Below are positions 46,511 through 57,130 of a DNA stretch of 64,000 nucleotides, one piece after another. The DNA comes from Mangifera indica (lineage: Eukaryota; Streptophyta; Magnoliopsida; Sapindales; Anacardiaceae), in the NCBI RefSeq assembly GCF_011075055.1, contig NC_058156.1:1612001-1676000 (forward strand). The letters are read 5' to 3'. The first letter of the stretch is position 1, and each line of letters begins with the position of its first letter. The notes beneath the pieces are model-generated. The model was given only the letters and a program-made list of their open reading frames with translations. It was not told where the DNA came from and searched no databases. A program made the position numbers and the translations under genes.

Positions 46511-47770
46511 ATGAATGCATAATTTGATTTAAATTGTATGATGGAATCAAATTATTTAAAAATTATGGTTTAATTTAGTTTAGTTTGTCAAATGATTGGG
46601 TTTGAGTTAAAAAATGGCCAAAGGACTATTTCCCACCCAAACTATACTGAATTCTCAAAGTTCTTCTTATTAACTATGAAAATGCCGTTTACCCACTTAT
46701 GATCGGTTAAATTTAACAGAACCCTAACGCCTGAAAATTTTATCTCTTTTTGCCCCCCTAAACTTTAAAAACTAAAAGTTTTCCCCAGCCTAAGTTTTAA
46801 AAAATGACAGTTTTACCCTAGGGTTTCGTTTTGAAATCTCTGACGACATCTCCAACTTTATTACTGACGGTCTCTCCCTCCCGAAGCATCCTCTCCTTCC
46901 GACGATCTCTTTCCTCTCATTTGGATGCTTGATCGACATCGAAAAAGCCTTGGGAGACGAAGAACTTCATCAGGGAAGACGATGGACTTCGTCTCTCAAG
47001 GTTTCTCCAACACTAATCGGGCGTTCAAATAGGAAGAAAGAGATCGTCGGAAGGAGAAGATGTTTCGAAAGAGAGAGGCCGTCGGCATTGGAGTCGGAGA
47101 TGTCATCAGAGATTTCAAAACAAAACCCTAGGGTGAAACTGCTATTTTTTAAAACTTAGGCTGGGGAAAACTTTTAATTTTTAAAGTTTAGGGGGTAAAA
47201 ATAGATTATATTTTAGTTTATTTTTAATATTATAGAAAAAATGATGATTTTACCATTATCGCCGTTAATTTTAACTGCTCATGGATGAGAAAATGATATT
47301 TTCGTAGTTAATGGGAAGAACTTTCAAAATTCATCATAATTTAGGTGGAAAATAGTCGTTTGGCCTTAAAAAATTTTTAAATTATTTTTTTCAGTTTGAG
47401 TTATAATTTGGGTAATTTTTAAACCAAATCAAATTGTAAATCTTATTGTTTTAAAATACATATATATAATTATATTCTATAAAATTTTTCAATTAGTAAT
47501 TAGATATACAATTTATTTTTTTATATTTATTTTGTTATTTTTCTTATATATATTGTGTATATATTATATATTTATTTTATATTTTAAAACATTATAATTT
47601 AATTAATTTTATTAAATAATATATATTTAAAAATATATAATTTTAATATATCTAAACTGTAATTAAAATTTTTTTAATTTAATTTAGTTTAAAATTTTTT
47701 TAATTAATTTCTTTTTAAGTTTGGTTTGACAAAAACTTTAAACCACGACAAACCAAACCGCGTTCACTGT
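46511..47770. mobile_element. hAT-like element hosting a nested insertion, upstream of MED10
   Basis: The outer parts (GAATGCATAATTTGATTTAAATTG on the left, CAAACCAAACCGCGTTC on the right) form imperfect inverse ends and share AATTTGGTTTAAACC-type content with 39445-39962. The centre is interrupted by the 750-bp element at 46616-47365. The right end lies only a few bases from the MED10 TATA-like box. Confidence 0.6.
46616..47365. mobile_element. Mutator-like foldback element with perfect 9-bp target duplication (750 bp)
   Basis: The termini GGCCAAAGGACTATTTCCCA and, inverted, GGCCAAACGACTATTTTCCA are flanked by a perfect duplication TTAAAAAAT at 46607-46615 and 47366-47374. Inverted arms reach far inward: AAACTTTAAAAACTAAAAGT, TTTTACCCTAGGGTTTCGTTT and ATCTCTGACGACATCTCC all have inverse partners at 47105-47200. 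The frame at 46929-47159 is a by-product of the GC-richer loop and not a gene. Confidence 0.9.
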
Positions 47771-47773
47771 TAC

Positions 47774-47781
47774 AATATAAA
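47774..47781 (+). promoter_or_regulatory. Probable TATA box of MED10
   Basis: AATATAAAA occurs just after the hAT-like element and about 410 bases before the ATG. A leader with a 5' UTR intron is likely, because an acceptor-like TTTGGTAG precedes the ATG at 48188. Donor candidates lie near 47930. The GATA run (TAGATAGATAGATAGAG) abuts the start codon. Confidence 0.5.
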
Positions 47782-48187
47782 ACCCGGCCCGATGGCTCAT
47801 TCATGGTCAAAACCAGTACAGAAGGAACGCTAGATTGACGAGAAAATTTCGACCGGATTGGTGATTGCTGAGTAGAAGATAAATAAAAGAAATCTCGACG
47901 GCAACGAACTGTTACAATTTTCAGTTGTATGTAATTCTATTTCCTTTGTTTTCCTCTTTCAAAATTTGTACTGCAGTTGTATTTCGGACTTTTAGGGCTT
48001 CAACGATTTTACTATTTTGATTTTCTGATTATGCAATTACTCACTTTGTTTGTTTTGTATTGATTAATCTTTTGCGGGCTTATATTTCTCTTGGTTTAAG
48101 AAATTGAAGCTGAAAATACATGTGAATTTTATTTATTGTTTGTTTATTTTTTTGGTTTATGTGTTTGGTAGATAGATAGATAGAGAT

Positions 48188-49819
48188 ATGGATGCTTCGT
48201 ATAATGCAATTGGCGGAAGCGGTGGCAACGGGATCTTGAGTAATCAAACTGACGATGAAGCTATGGCGGCAGCTGCGGAGGAGGCGAAGCAGAACCTAAA
48301 CGAAGTTACTAACTCAATTCAGAAGACTCTTGTTCTGCTTCACCAGCTCTACCTGACCGTCTCTTCATTCAATGCTGCATCGCAGCTTCCTCTCCTTCAA
48401 CGGCTGTAATTGTCTTCAAATCTGCTTTCTTTTTCTTACTGCTGTTTGATTTTTGTTTGTTTGATGGTGATTTATTTGTGTTAGGGTTGTTTTTGTAGGA
48501 ATTCGTTAGTTACAGAGCTCGATAACATGGCTAAATTGTCTGGGAAGTGTGAAATTGAGGTTCCCACGGAAGTTCTTAAGTGAGTTCTTTTTTGTATTTT
48601 TATTTTGGTATGGAGGTTATTTTTGTTTCTGCCTGATAATTTATTGTTTCATGTTTAGTTTGATTGATGATGGAAAAAATCCGGATGAATTCACGAGAGA
48701 TGTTATAAATAACTGCATTGCTAAAAATCAGATCAACAGAGGGAAAACTAATGCTTTCAAGGTAGTTTCTTGTGTTTATGTTTTTTCTTGATTTTAGTTT
48801 GATTGTTTGATCAAGTTTGTGAATCATCATTCTGCTTGTGGATTTTGCAGAGTTTACGTAAGCATCTTTTGGAGGAACTTGAGCAGACATTTCCAGATGA
48901 AATTGAAGCATACAGGGAGATACGTGCAAGTCCAGCTGCTGTAAGTTGTCACACTGGTGCCTCACGTAAAATGGATATCACAACTGATTGTCCCATTGAT
49001 TTATTTTTTCTTCTGCTTTTCTTGTTTTCTTTGTGTCAACTAGCTGAGAAGCGTCATTTTTCTACATCTTCTATCTTATTATTATTGCAATTTCTTTATG
49101 ATCTAAGAATGGTGCACAATCTAAAAATTGAGGCAGTGTATGCATGTTTGAATTTTTAATAGCGTCAAGCTCTTAAAATTAATTTTTACAGCCTCAATAA
49201 ATGCATACTGAGGTTATGTCAAATGAAATATTCCTATACTCTGTACTTTTCTGCTGATTTGGGACTTGTTACCTTATTGCTTTCACCCAGTCAGTACACA
49301 TGCTCATTAGTAGGTGCCTGTAACTGTTAATGGTCAAGTGTTTCATCTGCTTCTCCAATTCTTGGAAGGTTCAATATATTTCTATATATTGATTACTGTA
49401 GCTTAGGTTAGTGGTAGAACTCATACATTGAATTCAATATATCAAATATTGCAGCTTAGGTTAGTAGTAGAACTCAGACATTGAAATCAAGGGGACTTTG
49501 TTCAGTATTTGTAAAAAGAAAAAAAAGGAGATGTCTGCAATTATAGAATTAGGCTAGAATTAAAAAACTTTGTACTGTAAAGTGAATGGATGAAGTTCAG
49601 TCGTGGATTTTGCCTCTAAAATTACTTCTTTTTGCATTTAATGGAAAGGCTGCTTGGAAGCTTTTGAACATATTAGGCTCTCAGTCTTGCTCTGTTAGTT
49701 TTTCTATACTATTAGCGTAATATACAAGATCTATGCTTCTAATGCAGGATTCAAAACAACTTCGTCAATCACAAAGCATGCAACCAAATGGAGGTGTGAA
49801 GGTTAAATCCGAGCTTTAA
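48188..49819 (+). CDS. MED10: Mediator of RNA polymerase II transcription subunit 10 (five exons)
   Basis: MED10 (Nut2) is a middle-module subunit of the Mediator complex, which links transcription factors to RNA polymerase II in the nucleus. Exons are 48188-48405, 48499-48579, 48659-48761, 48851-48940 and 49748-49819, all GT-AG and in phase, giving 187 residues, close to the Arabidopsis MED10 proteins. After a Gly/Ala-rich N-terminus the domain runs from about residue 32: NEVTNSIQKTLVLLHQLYL, LLQRLNSLVTELDNM, IDDGKNPDEFTRDVINNCI and FPDEIEAYREIRASPAA. The C-terminus VKVKSEL matches the plant family ending. The last intron (807 bases) is the largest. The gene converges on the HD-Zip gene, with stop codons about 600 bases apart. 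Confidence 0.93.
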
Positions 49820-50420
49820 AATGTTGGTTTATCTAGATGGGTTGGGGTTTTTTGTCTACTTTTCTGTGTCATACTTTGAGTTGCTTGTACTTGATTTCAT
49901 GGATATGTAGATATAAGTGGCAACATTTATTGCTTCAATTAGAGGGCTGAGCACTTGTGATCAGTTATTTATATATCAATAAAGAATATTCTTTTAGAAG
50001 AGTTAATATATTATTCCCTATGAATGTTGCTATGCCAGCATTCATGTACGAGTCATTTCATTGTATATATTTGTCAACTTTAAATTTTGCCACTATTGGA
50101 ATCATACGTCTCACAAATTTGCTCTATATCACAGAATTCGATTTCCTATGTTCACCCTATAATCTGTGTTGGAAATTTTCTGTACAACCTATCTATTGAA
50201 AGTTAACCTAGATTTTGGCGAGTATTGATGATGCGGATTCTTTAGCAGTGGATCAAAGGATATCTAGAATGAGCAACATCCCTACAAGTGATATGCCGGA
50301 ATTGGAATTCTATCTAAGATGATTCTCCCATTTGTTGCCGATGCTATGATAGTCTCTCCAAACTATGAGGGTATAATCTTACATATTCTGATCTAATTTG
50401 AGGGGATGCTGCCCGCTGGT
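49820..50420. other. Convergent 3' region between MED10 and the HD-Zip gene
   Basis: It contains the MED10 3' UTR, with AATAAA-like signals (ATCAATAAAGAATA near 49976). The frame at 49957-50199 is AT-rich and unassigned. Confidence 0.5.
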
Positions 50421-51132
50421 TCAAGACCAGAACTCCCACCATTCTGAAGTAGAACTTGACTCCTTTAGAAAACTGAACTCAAAATTGCACCAGTTTCTCG
50501 ATGATTCTGTGTGGCCTTCTATGTTAATCACTGCAGTGTTTTCCACAGTGCTTTCAACATCTCCTTTCTTATTCTCAGTGTAAGGCTCAGAGCTTATATG
50601 ATCATTACATTCAGATACAAGGATGGAAACTTCTTTCAGTTCAGTTGTTGTGTCCTCGTTCATGCATTTGACATCTCCGCTGATTTCATCATGGTCCAGT
50701 GCTGAATTTTCTATGCCATGTTGATGCTTCCCAAGCATAGTCTTTAGTGTTTGTAACTGTTGAAACGACAAAATTCTTTCAGTTCAGAGCATTAGAAGCC
50801 ATGGTTAGCGTGTTGATATATATGCAACCAGAGAAAAGAGAAGCGGGTACCTGGACAATCAATGAGTGATGCTCTTCTTTCAAGGACTCATAGCTGCAAG
50901 CTAGAGTGTCAAATTTTGCTTTGAGCTTGCTATAATCGAGCTCAATCTGCTTAATCTTCAGTCTTGCTCGACGATTTTGGAACCATGTCGCCACCTGACG
51001 AGGTTGTAGACCAAGCTCCTCAGCCAGCTGCTGTTTCATCCTGGACTCTGGTCTTGACTCCGACTCAAACATGAATTCCAGGTACTTGATTTGTGTATCG
51101 CTGAATTTTCTCTTACTTGCTATCTGCTGCAT
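50421..51132 (-). CDS. HD-Zip class I transcription factor, ATHB7/ATHB12-like
   Basis: Exons 51132-50851 and 50756-50421 (intron of 94 bases, CAG/GTACCC to CAACAG/TTA) encode 205 residues from the first in-frame ATG. The homeodomain is at about 6-61 with helix 3 WFQNRRAR at 50-57. A leucine zipper follows with heptad positions Ile63, Leu70, Leu77, Leu84, Leu91 and Leu98, the last lying across the splice junction, which confirms the join. The Ser/Glu-rich acidic tail ends SEWWEFWS, the signature of the ATHB7/ATHB12 group, which acts in drought and ABA responses; that role here is inferred. Such proteins bind CAATNATTG as dimers. The five residues before the homeodomain are fewer than usual, so the true start may lie in an upstream exon (51389-51449). 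Confidence 0.88.
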
Positions 51133-51388
51133 ATCCAAATCTTGGCCTGGTAAAATGGCTTCAAATTTCACTGTTGTTTATGTGGTCGATCAAACTCAAA
51201 GCTTGCTCCTGGCCTGGTGGGCGTAGTTATGTTTGCAGAGGTGAACTGGGTGATGGATTTTCAACAAATAAATACATTCATAGTCAGGGAAGTGATGTGA
51301 AAATTCCCTCGAGTGGGCCTCAAGCTTGGTCTAGCTGGGGAAAATTTTTCTGGATGTACTCAGATTTTTTGCGTTTAATTTGGACCAC

Positions 51389-51449
51389 CTGTCATTGGAT
51401 ATTTCTGTGTTGTACTCTCACGGCCACCGACATTGTGATTCATATTCAT
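51389..51449 (-). other. Candidate first coding exon of the HD-Zip gene
   Basis: Read on the minus strand, an ATG at 51449 opens a 20-codon frame (MNMNHNVGGRESTTQKYP..) ending at ATGACAG/GTGGTC. Splicing to TTTACCAG/GCCAAG at 51146 keeps the frame and yields ..MTGQDLDMQQIASKRKF, a total of 230 residues. The phases fit, but both sites are only moderate. A UTR reading is the alternative. Confidence 0.45.
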
Positions 51450-51559
51450 TTGTCTGGTTGACTGTTTCTACAGCACACAATCTTCAGGAGGCTAGCTAAA
51501 TCCTTCTCGAACAGTCAATTTTCTGCTCCATTCTTACATGGATGTAAATACCCCTGATA

Positions 51560-53384
51560 AAACAGACAGGTTATTCACCGGATTTTCAGGTAATTTGCTT
51601 AAAAACTAGGATTAAGATTTTTGAACTTGTATTCATTTTAGATCTGCACTAATAGGTAATAAATTTTTGCGGATAAATTAGGTATATCTATGGGTCATCC
51701 GTTATTTTGCATATTTATCCTCTTCTTCCTCGTCAATATCAAATTTACAACATTTTTAATATAAATTTTACATATTTTTCTTTCTTTTGATATGAAATTA
51801 ACTCAAATTCATTATAAAATTAAAAAATTTATTATATTAAAAATAAATTTAAAAAATATGAGTGTCAAATATTTTATTATAAATATTTATTCAGTGTTTA
51901 ATATTAAAAATTTTCAAATCTATAAAAAATATTTTTATAATTTAAGATAAATTTTTATTTCTCTACGAAATAGTTATATATTGAGGAGAAAAATATTAAA
52001 ATTTAATAAATAAATATATTAAAATAATAAAAACAAAATAAAAAATAAAAAATTAATATTAGTAGGTAATTCATAAATATGAGTATAGATTTTGTTTTTA
52101 GATTTTATAATTTAAAATATATTTTAATAATTTAAAGAGTTTATAAAATATTTAATTTATCTTATCTTATCATCTTCAAACAATATAATATATATATACA
52201 AACCCTAAATTTTTCTCATACTTTATCATTGTAAAATTTATGGGATTAACATTCATCCCTCTTGTATATTTGCATGGGTGTTAACACTTTCTCGATTACT
52301 CATTCCTTCAAACTGATTACATGGGGTTTTGGGTCAGATTTCATGGTACAATGAATCATTCAACATTTGGGAATTGGGGATCTGTAACTTTTCCAAAAGA
52401 CTAACACGTTGATTAGAAGTCATTTATCCAGAGAGGGTGGCAACCTTTAATCATTGCTAACGACAAAGCCATGGCCGATGGGTCTTCGTTAAACCAATCT
52501 CAAAATGCCACGGCTGTGACATGTCAAAACAAGGGTCTCCTTGAATGATTTCAGGAATTGGAACGTGGCTCTTGAGTTGTGGTTGTGGGAACGATGGTCC
52601 AGCTGAAGCTTGTCTTGAAGCGTTTGAAGAATGCAGTGGACTCCATTTCAGGTAGACAAAGCTGATTCTTGAAGATTTCGATCGTCAGTCTTTGTTGTCC
52701 AACCGTAACCAAGTCTCCTTCAATTACAGTTTCATTTTCTTGCTACGGCATTTGCAATTTTCATGAGTCTCTTTAGAATTGGATCGTTATCAAATCAATC
52801 ATTTTATTGATTTATGATTTGATTGATTTAACTAAGTAATCAATTAATTTAGTTTATTATCAAATTATTATGTATTTTTAAAATAATATTAAATATTTTT
52901 CATATTTTTTAAATATAAAATATATAAAAAATAATTTTAAATATTTTAATTAAATAATTGACACTTTATTATATAAATTAAAAAAATTAATTATAAATTA
53001 TTAGTTTTAAATAATTTTTTTAGTTCAATAAATTTATCAAGTTCAATTGAATTTTAAATGAGCTAATATTTATTATATACATTGAATTGAATTGTGAAAC
53101 TATACTGCATTGTAGACTAGCTCACGGTTCAACCAATTGAACTTAATAAACCCGGTCGAACCGGTCTGGGTTTAAAACACTTATTTTCATCAATTGAAAG
53201 CAGCTTCAAGATTTTCCCTTTTAAGGACAATAACTTCGTCTGTACGCACAGGCAGTTTTGAGCCCAAATGGTTGGGCCTGTTGACATCCATAACATCTGA
53301 CTTGAGAGCACTTTAAAAGCCCAATATATGAAAATTAATATATTTTTGCCATGGATTTCCATTTATGAGTAACGCACGGACATT
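51560..53384. other. Intergenic, no gene assigned
   Basis: About 51640-52200 and 52790-53110 are AT-rich repeat-like sequence. About 52250-52760 is more complex. Within it, an ATG near 52594 opens MVQLKLVLKRLKNAVDSIS, followed by a good donor (TTTCAG/GTAGAC). This could be a first exon, but no second exon was found. The frame at 53129-53362 on the minus strand is unassigned. Confidence 0.4.
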
Positions 53385-53530
53385 TAGTTTTACATACTCA
53401 ATTGAGTATTTAACTAATATATTATTTTATGTATAATTTTATTTTTAATTTAAAATAATTTAATTACATAATAACATATTATTTAAATATTCTATTAAAT
53501 ACTTAAAATTAAGTACGTATAGTTTTATTG
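53385..53530. mobile_element. Palindromic AT-rich MITE copy
   Basis: TTTTACATACTCAATTGAGTATTTAAC on the left, AATTACATAATAACATATTA and TTAAGTACGTATAGTTTTATTG on the right. Confidence 0.65.
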
Positions 53531-53569
53531 TTAATTTAAAAGTATTAAATTAAAAGGAATCATTGGGAT

Positions 53570-53882
53570 TAAATGGATTCAAGTTGAGTTAGCTCGGTCA
53601 TGGTTTGGTGTTTAGCTCTAAATAAATTGAATTCAAGTATAGGTAGTCCTAGCTCAAGTTCAAGTTAAATTGATACGGATCGAATAAGTCATAGGTAAAC
53701 TCATCGTCTTAAAGGACATTTTTGACAACATTTCTTCTTCTTCTTCAGCATTTTTCGACAGTTTGTTCAACAATTTTATAGCCAGCTCTAACAAGTTTGA
53801 GCTCAAGATGAACTTATGGATTTAAGTGAAATTTAAGCTGGTTCATACTCAAATTTAGTTTGATTTGAATCCACCCTTACGA
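53570..53882. mobile_element. hAT-like MITE, TTCAAGTTGAG..TTTGAATCCA type
   Basis: It begins AAATGGATTCAAGTTGAGTTAGCTCGG and ends TTAGTTTGATTTGAATCCACCC. The two ends are inverse over about 12 bases. The related remnant at 45915-46280 shares the TTCTTCTTCTTCAGC-like interior. Exact borders are uncertain. Confidence 0.55.
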
Positions 53883-54224
53883 CTGCATATGGATAGAACA
53901 AAAATGGTAATAACTCCTAGAATAACATTATGGACTTATGCCATAAAAATATTTGTTTGACAGTTGATATTAATCTTTTATGAGAATTAATTGATTACAA
54001 GAACGAGGAAATTACACATGAGAGTAATGGAAACTTCGGTAAGTGAATATAAATTCAACCACAAATAAATTATTATACCTATTTCGATCTTCTCAACTCT
54101 TATCAAATTTGAGCTCTCTTAAGCAAGAGAGCAGGATCTCCTGTTAGCAAATCAGAAATGTTGCTGGAAGTAATTTAAACTTTCCTCTCATGATCGAAAC
54201 CTCAAACTTTTGGCATTTAAGTTT

Positions 54225-54612
54225 ATGGTTGTTAAATCGGGTATTATATCATTTATCAAAAACCAAATTTTCTGTCATATATATTGAGTATCATATAATA
54301 CAATTTTTTAAAAATAAAATAATAATAAAAAGATCTAATTCACTCGTCATATTTTAGAAAATATCATAAACATCTGTGAAAATTTAATATTTCTCATATA
54401 TACTTTTATTATATCATTATTTTCTTTATAAAATATATCAAATCATATCAATAATATGTATCGTATCATAAGATACATATCGTATTGTATGATACATCCG
54501 TTGTATCGTATTAATTTGATATACCTCATGATATATATTATTTTTTACCTATATCATATCATATCGTAAGATATTTATCATATATCGTATGATACTGATA
54601 ATTATACCCAAG
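54225..54612. mobile_element. TATGATATGATA repeat family, copy C (inverted)
   Basis: It opens TGGTTGTTAAATCGGGTATTATA and closes CGTATGATACTGATAATTATA, with many ATCATATCATATCGTA words. It is inverse to copies A and B. Confidence 0.6.
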
Positions 54613-54675
54613 TTATCTTTAAGCTCATGTAAAAGATTTGGGAGGTTATGGTATCCAACTTTTTAGTAAAATTAA

Positions 54676-55555
54676 GGTCAAATGACTTATTCCCACATGA
54701 AGATTAGTGTTTTCTTAAGTTTCCATCCAAAAATTAGTGTTTTTTCAAGTTTTCATCCATTAACTTTAAAATACTTAAACACCCATCGATCTATTAATTT
54801 TTCTAGTTATTATTAGAGGTAAAATCATCATTTAAAAAAATTTAGAAAAACAAAAAATTTATCACATTTCTCTCTCTAGATTTAAATAAAAATCTAACAA
54901 TTTACCCCCACCTCCTCACCCAAGGTTTGAAAAGTAACAAAATTTCCTATGGGGTTTGGAATTTTTTGCAAGTGCTTTTTCGGTGATCGGAGCCAACCTT
55001 CCCCACCCATCTTTTGTTAGTTGCCGAAGGAGAAGGAAGGGCACCACTTTTATCTTTGTCTGATGCTTGAATGGGAACGAGAATCTCAGTCACAATGCTC
55101 AATTTGACAATGACTACTATAGGATGATGTTCGGGTGTTTGGACGATGACGAGAGATGCTCGGACAACATTAGTGAGACTAATCGTGCAACCAAAATTCT
55201 AGTGTCATTCGAGCATCATGGTCGAGATTTGTCACCCTTCAAGTATTGGGCAAATTGGTTAGCCTTCCTTCTTCTTTTGCCGCCGATGAAACATGGTGGG
55301 GAAGACTAGCTCCGATTGTTGGAGAAGCCTTTGGAAAAAATTTCGAATCCTATAAAAGAATTTGTCATTTTTCAAATCTTGAGCGAGGAGGTATGAGGGT
55401 AAATAATTAGATTTTTAAATTTATAGAAGAAAATATAATAAATTTTTAATTTTTTAAAATTTTTTATTAAATAATAATATTATTTCAGTTTTTTAAAATT
55501 AATAAATAAAAATGTAAGAAAACACTAACCTTTGGTGGAAATTAGGCCATTGGCC
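54676..55555. mobile_element. Mutator-like foldback element with perfect 9-bp target duplication (880 bp)
   Basis: The termini GGTCAAATGACTTATTCCCA and (inverted) GGCCAATGGCCTAATTTCCA are flanked on both sides by TAAAATTAA (54667-54675 and 55556-55564). Inside, TTGGAATTTTTTGCAAGTGC, CGGTGATCGGAGCC and CCTTCCCCACC have inverse partners at 55280-55360. The frame at 55067-55309 (DDDERCSDNISETN..) lies in the loop and is probably fortuitous, though it is acidic and fairly complex. Confidence 0.88.
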
Positions 55556-55564
55556 TAAAATTAA

Positions 55565-56080
55565 ACAATGTCCAACAGCTGCTGAAAGTTGGTGCCGTCT
55601 TAAATGAATTGGAAACGAAATTCAAGGTACCGCTGTATGCATGTTTGAGTTTGAAGTTTCAAACTTCAAAAAAAATTTCACCCACGTAAGCTTGGGTTCT
55701 AATTTCTACGTTGTTTAGTCTTCAGAGAATCTTCTTTCTCAACCAAGACCTACTAGGGTCGGCTCCCCTAAAAGCCTCCCTCCTCCTCATCTTTTTCACT
55801 TTTCAACCACTCTTGCACCTAATGCTATTGGCAGCTGCGAGGTTTAGACTTAAATATACAAAAGCCAAATTAATTTATTGAATTACTAAAGCAAGCAACA
55901 TTATGATATTTATTTCACGCCCTTTTGTGACCAAATTTGATCACAATCTTTTATTTTATACAGCCTTTCATGGTCTGATTCCTCAAGCTGCGCACATAAT
56001 GACAAAAACACAGTGACAGTAGCTAGCTCAACCGAGTTTGTGACAAGTATTAATCTAAACTTTGAATATTTTGGGCGCGT
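55565..56080. other. Intergenic, no gene
   Basis: Moderately complex sequence (ACCAAGACCTACTAGGGTCG, CAGCTGCGAGGTTTAGAC) with no open frame above the background and no repeat recognised. Confidence 0.35.
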
Positions 56081-56084
56081 TGTG

Positions 56085-56525
56085 TTCAGGTATTTAATAA
56101 TTAATTGGAGATTTTATTTGATTTATTAAATAATAAAATATTATGATAATATTCTATTAATAATAGTGATATAACTGGTAATGTAAAAATAATTAGATTA
56201 TCAGTTCTACTCTAACTATTAAAATATTATCAGGGTAATTCTAATTTTGTTATAATTCTATTTTTACTTATTAACTTATTAGGATAAAAATAGTTATATT
56301 TTTAATTAATATAATAAATATTATAAAAGCCAAATAATCTTTAGGATAATTTAGTAAAATAATATCTTAATATTCTTTTACTGTATCTAACCAAATATAA
56401 TAATTATTTATACCTAAAATTTTTTATCTAATATAGCTATAATTTATATCCAATAATCTTTTTGTTATTTATCTTTGTGATAATTTTTTATTTTTAATAA
56501 TTAAAATTACCTGAATCAAACACAT
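56085..56525. mobile_element. GTTTGGTT/GTGTTCAGG-type MITE
   Basis: It starts GTTGTGTTCAGGTATTTAATAA and ends TTAAAATTACCTGAATCAAACACA, an imperfect terminal inverted repeat. The interior shares TTCTATTAATAATAG, TTTTGTTATAATTC and AAATATAATAATTATTTATA with the MGL intron copies. Confidence 0.65.
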
Positions 56526-56609
56526 CATTGAAGTAAAGCAAGAGACTATGTCGGTAATGTTTGAGGTGGGAATTGGAAAATTTATCTTTTTCTTATATTA
56601 GATCTACGT

Positions 56610-57130
56610 ATTAATAATGGTATACATTGTATACTGTCGACATTTTAGGTAATGTAATTAGAGCTCCTTTTGTTGTGATCAAATGGTGTAATAAAATTAT
56701 TGGACTTTAGACATATTTCACTGATATTATTTTTTAGAGTAATACTATATGTATAAACTTTCATGTTCAATATGATGTGATGGTATCTGATTGAGTGATT
56801 TTGAAGTAAGAAAAAAAATACATAATTGCATCACCCAATTATAAATTGTTATCTCAGGTTGTATACAAAAATTTGTATAATTTTTGTATGCATGGTTTTA
56901 TTCTATTTTTGGTATGGGCTTTGTAATGTGTAGAAACCATATTTATAAAATTTTATTATTTATAATGGGTTAATATAAAATATAATATAAATAGGTCGAG
57001 GTCCCGGTCTAATCTTATTTTTGTCTACATAATTACTTGTATCTCATCTCCAAATGATACAGAGAGGTTTTCTCTGTAACTGGGTTCTAAATATAGAAGA
57101 TGTTCAACCACATGATTTTATGTTACTATG
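56610..57130. repeat. Dispersed repeat shared with 42720-43060 (copy 2), split by a MITE
   Basis: GGTATACATTGTATACTGTCG, TAATAAAATTATTGGACTTTAG, GGGCTTTGTAATGTGTAGAAACC and ATTACTTGTATCTCATCTCC correspond in order to the first copy. A palindromic MITE (56740-56905) interrupts it, which the first copy lacks at that place. Confidence 0.55.
56740..56905. mobile_element. Palindromic AT-rich MITE, clear copy
   Basis: It runs from GTAATACTATATGTATAAACTT to AATTTTTGTATGCATGGTTTTATT. The arms TCTGATTGAGTGATTTTGAAG and CATCACCCAATTATAAATTG mirror each other. Confidence 0.7.

Noticed and set aside
46929..47159. 76-codon Arg/Glu-rich frame
   Set aside because: It lies in the loop of a foldback transposon with perfect target duplication and has no family match; the composition explains it.
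48803..49159. 118-codon frame running through MED10 exon 4
   Set aside because: Its start and end lie in introns; only the part 48851-48940 is coding, in the spliced MED10 frame.
50779..51171. HD-Zip start at the GTG codon at 51171
   Set aside because: Plant nuclear genes rarely start at GTG; the first ATG (51132) or a spliced upstream exon is more likely.
55067..55309. 80-codon acidic frame
   Set aside because: It lies inside the 880-bp foldback element and is not shared as protein by other members.
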